A DNA stretch of 64,000 bases from assembly GCA_949128115.1 (NCBI GenBank), contig OX421963.1, forward strand, positions 80,719,635-80,783,634, given 5' to 3'. Below, one piece after another: positions 57,094-64,000 of this stretch. Position 1 is the stretch's first letter; each line of letters begins with the position of its first letter. Made by a program: the position numbers and the translations under genes. The notes under the pieces were generated by a model. That model saw only the letters and a list, made by a program, of their open reading frames with translations, made no database searches and was not told where the DNA came from. Source of the stretch: Anaspis maculata (taxonomy: Eukaryota; Arthropoda; Insecta; Coleoptera; Scraptiidae).

Positions 57094-57853
57094 CTGCTTA
57101 TAACGTATTTCTTCAAGACACTCCAGTGTCCAATTTGAAAAAAAGCTGTAAGTCACGAGACATTCCGTGAAATTCGGACCACATCAGTCAAACGGTAATT
57201 TTTTGGTGAAGAGTTGATGGTTAGGGAGTTTTATAAGCAGGTAATATCTCAACCAGCTTTTGAACCGCCTATTTGCGAAATCGCGCTGCCTGGTAATAGC
57301 CTAACCTCGAGCCAAACATGGGACGATGGTATAGCGTGAAGCATACCACTCCAGTTGAGTGATAATTTGACTGTGACAACGCTTAGCGCGACCAAAATTT
57401 GAATGGGAGGCCGCCGGTTGGTGGTGCCAGTGGGAGAGCTGCTAGCGGATATCTTCTGATTGGCGGCCTTATTGTGATTAAAAAAGATGCTATCGTAGGA
57501 ACTCCAGAACCACGTAGTTACCGCAAATCACATACCTATGTAAATACCTATGTATTTTATATTTTTTGATTTTTCATTTGAAAAATTGATTTTGATTTTC
57601 ATTGATTTTTGATACCGGACTTTTCCAAACAATATTCTTATACATTGTGGAGATTATTAGATTGCCATGCTGTGCTTACCAGACACAGTTTCCACCGTGC
57701 TGTAATATGTATAACGGGGAAAATCGTACAGTAAGAAAATTCGTCACGCTGTCACATTCGCATAATTATTATGTGTACCTTGGACGGACGGACCTCGTCG
57801 GCTCACCGGCACCGCAGGAAGATAGAATAAAATATTAATAAAAATTATTATTA
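57094..57853. other. intergenic DNA, no gene recognised
   Basis: One short frame (57602-57838) without motif. Nothing else is recognised. Confidence 0.4.
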
Positions 57854-58225
57854 TACAGGGTCCTGCAACAGTACGTCGGGCTTTCCTAGCGCCCTTCCCT
57901 TACAATTATTGATTTGAAAAGTTCTAACCAGTGAAATTTTTTTCAACTATACAGGGTGTTCCATTTTTGCGCTATAACAAACAAAAAGATTAAATGAAAT
58001 GCCCCACTTTTGATTTTATTTTTTTGTTCAGCTTCTCAAGCTCTATTATAAGCGTATTTTTGTTTTTTTCCAATTTGTGGCAGTGCTACCAGCTAAAAAT
58101 AAAAAATTGAAATTTTTTGTAATTTCAAGGTTTGTTTTGAAAAATCGTAGGAGCCTCGTTTTTGGCAATCAAGGAATGAAATTTGGCACAACAATAGTCA
58201 AATAGGAGGTGAATAATTTCATGAC

Positions 58226-59205
58226 AAATAACTTCAGATTTAGTAGTATTGAGCGCTATTGTGGAGCAGTTTCGGGAGTGGTGTCGCCGCAATAATCTTA
58301 TTATTAACATTAACAAAACTGTTTGTGTAGAGTTTTTCGGCGCTCATGGGCGACCGTCGGTAGGCATTGGAGGGGTTAGTGTGTCGGCTGAGTGTAAGCT
58401 TCTGGGGGTGGTGTTCGACAGGGGTCTCGGCTTCCGCGGTCATGTCAATACGGTTTGCTCAAGGCTGGCCTCTTCCTGTTACATGCTTTTGACTCTCAGA
58501 AAATCGGTTAGTATTGATATACTTCTCCAGACTTATTACGCAGTCTGCCAGTCCGTCATTTCCTACGGTGTTGTGGTATGGGGCCGGTCCACTGATGTCG
58601 GAAGAGTCCTGAGAGCACAAAAAAGGATAGTGCGGGCGATGTTTGGTTTGCCTTTCGGGGCCTCATGCAGGGAATACTTTGTCAAACATAAAATCCTTAC
58701 GGTCACGTCAATTTATATTCTGAAAGTTCTGTGCTATGCTTTTGAAAATAGGTCGCTGCTTACCTTGAACGGAGATGTCCACGATTACTGCACGCGGCAG
58801 AGAGGAATGATAAGACCTTTAGCACATAAGCATACTTTTCACGAAAGATCGCCTCTCGCCGCTGGTTGCAGGTTGTTTGGTGAGTTACCCCCTGAGTTGC
58901 GTAACATCGCGGATTTTAAGGAATTCAAATCTGAGGTTAAGGTCCTTTTGACCTCTCATTGCTTCTACAGTCTGGCGGAGTTTCGGGGGTTCCTCGGTGA
59001 TTTGCGGCGGGGTCGACATTGAATTGCATTTAAATCGCTTGAGCCTGTAGACGTTGTTGTCCGAGTACCTACCTATTTGTGTTTCTGTTTGTATTGTTGT
59101 AACATATATGTGTACTTATTGTATTATTATTACTGTGACTTATCTTCATCTATGTTATATAGTAACAAAAGATTAATAAAATTATTTATTTATTTATTTA
59201 TTTAG
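58226..59205 (+). mobile_element. 5'-truncated non-LTR retrotransposon with (TTTA)n tail
   Basis: The insert lies at the inner end of the left arm of E. It carries the C-terminal part of a reverse transcriptase, a 3' UTR, AATAAA (59175-59180) and a (TTTA)n tail (to about 59204). No clear target duplication is visible. About 20 bases of the left arm predicted from the right arm are missing, so a small target deletion is possible. Confidence 0.8.
58228..59022 (+). CDS. non-LTR reverse transcriptase, C-terminal fragment
   Basis: The open frame begins at the truncation point, after the catalytic FADD region. It holds the thumb and C-terminal domain: EWCRRNNLIININKTV, KLLGVVFDRGL, YGVVVWGRSTDVGRVLRAQKR and SLAEFRGFL near the end. 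The organisation is like that of the LINE at 48131-49378 but the sequence differs, so it is a different family. There are no internal stops. It cannot be functional without the catalytic core. Confidence 0.82.
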   Translation: MTSDLVVLSAIVEQFREWCRRNNLIININKTVCVEFFGAHGRPSVGIGGVSVSAECKLLGVVFDRGLGFRGHVNTVCSRLASSCYMLLTLRKSVSIDILLQTYYAVCQSVISYGVVVWGRSTDVGRVLRAQKRIVRAMFGLPFGASCREYFVKHKILTVTSIYILKVLCYAFENRSLLTLNGDVHDYCTRQRGMIRPLAHKHTFHERSPLAAGCRLFGELPPELRNIADFKEFKSEVKVLLTSHCFYSLAEFRGFLGDLRRGRH

Positions 59206-59209
59206 TAAT

Positions 59210-59912
59210 CAGGGTGTTCAGAATTTTTTTTCGAACTTCGCTTTCAAAATGCCATAAGTCATTTTTTTTAATGGGATGCCCCCAGTTTTATTTTACCACA
59301 TGATAGCTTTTGTTCTCCTCTTTCATTTTTACCAGGATACCTCACCTCTAAATTTGATAATTTTCGAGATAATCGATAATTTTGAAAAAAATTGCCATTT
59401 ATTAAAAATTTTCACCCCGGGCAGGCCATGGGTGATCAGCAACAAATGTCTGATTGACACATTTTGCTTCGTTTGATTCTAAGAACAAGTTTTTTTTATT
59501 AAACAGCTGCGCTAAATTCCAATCTAAAGAAATTTATTGAAGAAAATGCTTCAAAAAAAATTCGTTGCGCGATGGAACAGAGAAAATTGAAATTGAGCTT
59601 AGTAAAGCGGTTCTCTCGACTTCAAAAATCTTCAAACTGTCAAATCGAGAAGTGGTTTCATTTTGACATATGATTTTCTGTATCAGAATCTATACTAAGA
59701 ACATATAAAATCCAAATAAACAAACATTTTTATCAAAATTATCGATTATCTCTGAAATTATGGAATTTAGGGGTAAGGTATTCCTAGTAAAAATGAAAGA
59801 GGAAGAAAAAAGCTATCGAAAGGTGAGATAAAATGGGGAGCATTTCATTTAAAAAAATGACTTATGGCATTTTGAAATTTGCGAAGTTCAAAAAATTTTT
59901 TTGCACACCCTG
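59210..59912. mobile_element. palindromic MITE F inside E
   Basis: The left end CAGGGTGTTCAGAATTTTTT and right end AAAAAATTTTTTTGCACACCCTG are inverted. TA follows the right end (59913-59914), while the left flank reads AT, probably altered by the neighbouring LINE. GCGAAGTTC, ATGACTTATGGCATTTTGAA and ATTATCGATTATC segments on the right mirror the left arm. The loop is about 59400-59690. Confidence 0.7.
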
Positions 59913-60632
59913 TATAATTGAACCTCGAGCTTTTTATCATGAAGTTATCCAGCTCCTGTTTGACTACCGTTACGCCAAATTTAATTTTTTATCCCAAAAA
60001 AACAAGGCCTCTACGATTTTTCAAAGTGAACCTTGAAATTACAAAAAAAATTCGATTTTTAATTTTCAGTTGGTAGCACTGCCACAAATTGGAAAAACAA
60101 AATTACACTTGTATTAGAGCTTGAAAAGCTGAACAAGAAAATGAAATCAAAAGTGGGGCATTTTATTCAAAAAAATTTTGGTTTTTGTTATAGCGCAAAA
60201 ATTGAAAACCCTGTATAGTTGAAAATAATTTTACGAGGTAGAACATTTCAAACCAATAATTTTATGTGTCACATCTTTTCCTCTATTCTGCAAGGTAAGA
60301 GCGCTAGGAAAGCCCGACGCACTGTTGCAGGACCCTGTATTACTGGTACTTTATGGAGAATATTATTGATGGAAATAGATATTTATTGTAGGTATTAGGG
60401 GTATGAGTGAAACTTCATGTGACGGAGATGGAAGTTTAAGCGCCGAGCGCAGCGAGAAAGAAACAAAATAAGTCAATCGTGAAAAAATCATGTCGAAAGT
60501 ATTCTGCCCTTGAAGTGACCCATAATAATAATAATAAAAAAAACAAGACGCTACAAACCGTTAGGGAGCGGAGCGGGAGTACGAAAATAAGAACACCTCT
60601 TCGAACGTTGTTTGCTAATTGATTCATACCTA

Positions 60633-61118
60633 CCGGGTGATCATTTGAAAACTATTCACCTGTAATAACTCCCGATTCCTAGTGAAAATGTCCGGTGCGG
60701 TGGGGGAGAGCAATGAGATCAATTTGGGTGGCACTTTTTCCACCGAAAATTCTCTTCATTGAAGCTATTTAGGATGATGCTGATTAAACTGAAAAAAATT
60801 GAGGGGTCCAGAATATTGAAAGGGACACACACTCAGAGAATTTTTAGAAAGAAGGGATGTAGAGTTAGAATTTTAAAAAATATCTTTCTCAAAAAGAGAA
60901 TTTAATTTTCTTCAATTTGATGTATCGCAAGGTAGGTAGTGTCATTTGAAATTTTTATTTTTGGGATGAGTGGGGGCGAGGGGGCTGAAGATAGAAATCT
61001 GCCAATGTATGTTTTAGATGTCCCCCTCGATATAAAAATCGACCTGTTTTTGCTCGAAGAAATATCGACTAGGAATTGGGAGTTATTGCAGGTGGATAGT
61101 TTTCAAATGATTACCCGG
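60633..61118. mobile_element. palindromic MITE with CCGGGTGATC / GATTACCCGG ends
   Basis: The left arm ATCATTTGAAAACTATTCACC and TAACTCCCGATTCCTAGT mirror the right arm ACTAGGAATTGGGAGTTA and GGTGGATAGTTTTCAAATGAT. The right arm includes the GAGGGGGACA module of the 15-17 kb cluster in inverted orientation. TA precedes the left end. The right flank is not a clean TA. Confidence 0.65.
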
Positions 61119-64000
61119 TGTAGAAGTTCCACTTCTTCCGAGGGTGACTATGGTCACGCACCCACGTTTTTTTTTTAAATTCTGAATTGAATAACTTATC
61201 AATGGCTGAACATATTACAACAAGAAATGTCTTAACTTGACTGTTGGACAACGAAGTTGTCGGTATCGGCTCGAGTTTGAAGACCAATAACTTCCGATTG
61301 CCGAATGTGATTTCCAAAGTACATCCTTGTCGTTTTCGAAAGAGACCTGAATGGTAAATTTCTGCCAAGGAATAAACTCACAGCGATTGATTCCGCAGTG
61401 CCTGCTTTCACCAATTTAACTCCATCCTTTAGAAAGTTTTTCCACTTTCAAATTATTACAAAGGGGAAGCTTCCAATTGGGGGGGAAATTCTCGCGTGAT
61501 CACCCTGTATCTGATTATCTATTTGAATCGTTGCGTTTCTGGTCGAAGTTATACTGAAGTATCAAGGTGGACGTCAAGTACCTAACGACTATGAATACGG
61601 GCATTTTACATATTTTGGCAATAATGATCGTTTGAGCTAGATTCAACGGACATTTGCCCCGACCACCCAAATTTTCCCAAAATATCGATGTTTATCCACA
61701 GAGGTCCATAAATCCTAATTTTTTCTTCATTCTGTGTAAATACGCGCGGTAAAATTATTCGAATCCCATGACTTCAACGAAAATAACATTTTGGCACTTT
61801 TTGTTTGTTTTCAAAACAATGCATTGTTTGGTATAGCAAAACGACCGTGCGACCATCATTTTCTCCCGGTGCATTCTCATTTCTCCGTTTGATATTTCAG
61901 CTTTATTGGCAATCGCATCACCCAGTCGTCGTAAAAGTGCGCGCGCCAAGAGGCATTTCCACATCCATCCAGAATTCCAGAATTCAGATATTATACAAAT
62001 CGTTTCCTTTGAATCAAGATTTATCTTGTTCGATGTTCGCTTTTTTTTTGCTCTAACGCGGCATTCTTTTTGCAGTGTTTTTGCCGGTGCCTCCCCCAAG
62101 GGAGATAAAGGCTCATTATCGAACGGTGTCGCATTCCGAAGCGAGACTTCTTCTCGATTCTGGATGGGCCGGTGCCGACAAGATAAACAGATTGGCACGT
62201 GCCAACTTCTCATGTCCCAATGTTTATACAATATGTTGTTTGATCACATCGCTGGGTCCCGAGCGCGGCGTGGCTCTTTTTATTTTTATTATTCCCCCCC
62301 GTTCTGATGTTTATTAGAGTTGGGTTATAGAAGGGAGAGATACAAGTTAAAAATATATTTCAATGGATTGGAGTGGATGAGTGGGCTGCTAATACCCCGC
62401 CACCACAGCGTTGGCTGCTGATTGAGTGCAAGAAAAATAAGCAATTTTCTTTTGTAAAGGCTTCCGCAAAGAAGAATTCTGATGATGGCTATAAGCAGGG
62501 AGAGGAGGGGCACTTCTGTAAACATTATAGGTACGCCAGTCTGTGACGATACTGTCATTTATTATTCACTTTATCCTTATACATATGTAAGTTGGAATGT
62601 GAAAAAAAACAAAGCTTCTGGCTGTCTTTGCACAGTTTGACGACAGTAGTTTTTTCTACAATAATTGTATCAAGTTAAGTACGATCATCGCAACACATAC
62701 AACGGTTCCGTACAGTGCTTCGCTAGTGAATTCGCTATCAAGCCGCTCCTCCGCCAATTGTACGGGTTCGTAGCCTATCCCAGAATCGAAGTCTCCATCA
62801 AATATTGCAGCAATCTTTCAGTAATCCTCCAAATGGTTCAACATACCGAGTTCGTTTTCCCGCCATTCGAATATAACCAATTTCAGCTCAACATCTGTTG
62901 CATTTGGGGACGATCGGTCAACTGTAAATTATACTCAGCAACACATCACTTGCACTGCTCCCAGCTAGATAGAATTCAAATCGCTCCCGTGCTCCCACAT
63001 GGAAGAATGACTAAAGAACCGATACCGTCACGGCACTCGTTCCAAAGTTTGCCATTCATAAATTACCAATTGAATGAATATTGATACCCTATAGATTCGA
63101 AAACAAGCAAGAGTCACACACATACACATAAATACACAATAGAATGCTGTATGCTGTTATTATTTCAAGTTTTTTCTGTTTCTATAATAATTACACGGTC
63201 AAGTTTATTTACAGAACGATCGCGTAAACACCTTGCTAATTTTTCTTGTATATGAATGCGAGACTCGCCTTGTTGTCAGACTAGTCTGGAACATTGTTGT
63301 TTGTTAATCTTCGTTGTTTTATTGTAATAGTAATAATATGTCACTGGTGTGCCGGCTGCAGCGGCTCTTAAATGTCTTGCAGAGCACACGGCGCAACAAA
63401 GCCGTGGTAACTTTTTGTACATCTGTTTGAAGAGGATAATTAACCCAGCAAAGCGCACTTCAAAGACACACCATTAAGTATCCATTGTACGAGTCCAGTG
63501 GCGCTTAAAAGTTTCGGTTGGAAAGAAAAAAAAGTTGACGGCTTTCCTCGAAACTTGACCCCACCGACCCCCTTTCGGATAATCTTCGCTGTGTCGATTT
63601 CAATAATCGAGGTTCAGTGAATTTTTTGCGTCTTGTGCATATTAAAGGATCATACGCGATAAGGAAAGTGCTAATTAATAATCGTTATCGTGGTGATGCG
63701 GTTGAAAAAAGAGTATTATTTTTCCATCAGTCATTATATCACATACTCGGAACTTATATGATATCGTGATATTATATGGTAATTTGTGGAAAGGCAAGTT
63801 TTCAGTGTCATCATCAAAGTTATCAGCCGGCATATTGGTGATACATTTCCAAAGATCTCATAGGTATCAGGCAAGAATTGAAACAATACCAGAAGAGCAA
63901 GAAAAATTGAAAAGGAATCCACCTGTAATAGGTGCTCCTGACCATCTAGGGTTTTTTGATTATCAACACCGCACGGAGCACCTGTATTTTTGTCAAATGA
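61119..64000. other. intergenic DNA, no gene recognised
   Basis: A partial copy of repeat family H lies at about 61320-61440. ATCACCCTGTA near 61499-61509 is an unpaired MITE right end. The overlapping frames at 61755-62307 on both strands and the plus frame 62665-63084 (139 codons, no stop) show no protein family. The latter is the most even in composition of the unrecognised frames. Confidence 0.4.

Larger units (their letters stand above)
57952..60213. mobile_element. palindromic MITE E inserted at the centre of D
   Basis: The ends CAGGGTGTTCCATTTTTGCG and CGCAAAAATTGAAAACCCTG are flanked by TA (57950-57951, 60214-60215). The arms 57952-58225 and 59915-60213 are inverted copies: GCAGTGCTACCAGCT with AGTTGGTAGCACTGC, and AAATTTGGC...AATAGTCAAATAGGAG with the CTCCTGTTTGACTACC side. 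Its own centre carries element F and a LINE fragment. Confidence 0.78.
57856..60337. mobile_element. outer palindromic MITE D, TA-flanked
   Basis: CAGGGTCCTGCAAC at the left (after TA 57854-57855) and GTTGCAGGACCCTG at the right (before TA 60338-60339) are perfect 14-bp ends. The arms 57856-57949 and 60216-60337 are inverted copies (GCGCTAGGAAAGCCCGACG). The arms would meet at TTTCAAC-TA-GTTGAAA. Element E lies exactly at that central TA. Confidence 0.8.

Noticed and set aside
61755..62307. Overlapping long frames on both strands (158 and 133 codons)
   Set aside because: Neither shows a domain, signal peptide or recognisable motif. Overlap on both strands is expected where stops happen to be rare.
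62665..63084. 139-codon plus-strand frame without stops
   Set aside because: Composition is fairly even, but no family, start context or splice structure supports it. Kept only as a remark in the intergenic entry.
1..64000. CRISPR arrays, rRNA genes, bacterial operons, phage or plasmid functions
   Set aside because: No regularly spaced identical repeats, no rRNA-like stretches, and no prokaryotic gene organisation anywhere in the window.

Overview
The window looks like AT-rich arthropod, most probably insect, nuclear DNA. It is almost entirely transposable-element sequence. The pointers are a BEL/Pao LTR retrotransposon primed by an animal-type tRNA-Tyr, a Ty3/gypsy relic, 5'-truncated non-LTR retrotransposons with microsatellite tails, tRNA-derived SINEs, and many palindromic MITEs with TA, TTAA or 8-bp target duplications. 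I cannot name the species. No host protein-coding gene, rRNA, functional tRNA, CRISPR array or bacterial-type operon is supported. Most open frames are chance frames in repeats.

Layout. 1-10 kb: sparse unique-looking DNA with a TTAA-flanked foldback MITE (4243-4634), an 8-bp-TSD element (4954-6124) holding a perfect 44-bp-arm hairpin, and a foldback repeat (8681-9022). 10-18 kb: a TA-flanked palindrome (10989-11527), the 3' end of a minus-strand LINE, and a dense cluster of palindromic repeats with TACAGGGTG ends that holds a tRNA-Ser-like SINE. 22-23 kb: a diverged minisatellite with a higher-order duplication. 23-27.7 kb: five levels of nested insertion, two fixed by exact 8-bp duplications. 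27.8-29.5 kb: a 1.6-kb palindrome.

31.5-40.9 kb: a degenerate Ty3/gypsy element on the minus strand. Its integrase is split by a complete 6342-bp BEL/Pao element (31956-38297) with two 185-bp LTRs, TSD GTAGT, a primer-binding site and a purine-rich tract. The BEL LTRs differ at only two positions, but its gag-pol frame carries three in-frame stops and one frameshift. 41-42.3 kb: possibly the most host-like regulatory DNA, a cluster of heat-shock-element motifs upstream of a minus-strand TATA box, and a tiny THAP-like N-terminus on the plus strand.

47-49.7 kb: a half copy of the 28-kb palindrome interrupted by a MITE and by a LINE with TSD TAAGT. 49.9-53.7 kb: two tandem palindromes of one family. 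55-57 kb: a second SINE-like sequence, a long hairpin, and a hAT-like MITE made largely of ATCGATTA-type repeats. 57.8-60.3 kb: three palindromic MITEs nested one inside another, with a LINE fragment. 60.6-64 kb: one more palindrome, then nothing recognisable.

The recurring theme is nested foldback elements, some inserted at the centre of an older palindrome. Transcripts of these would be long hairpins. That is the most promising unusual biology here, but it rests on sequence structure alone.
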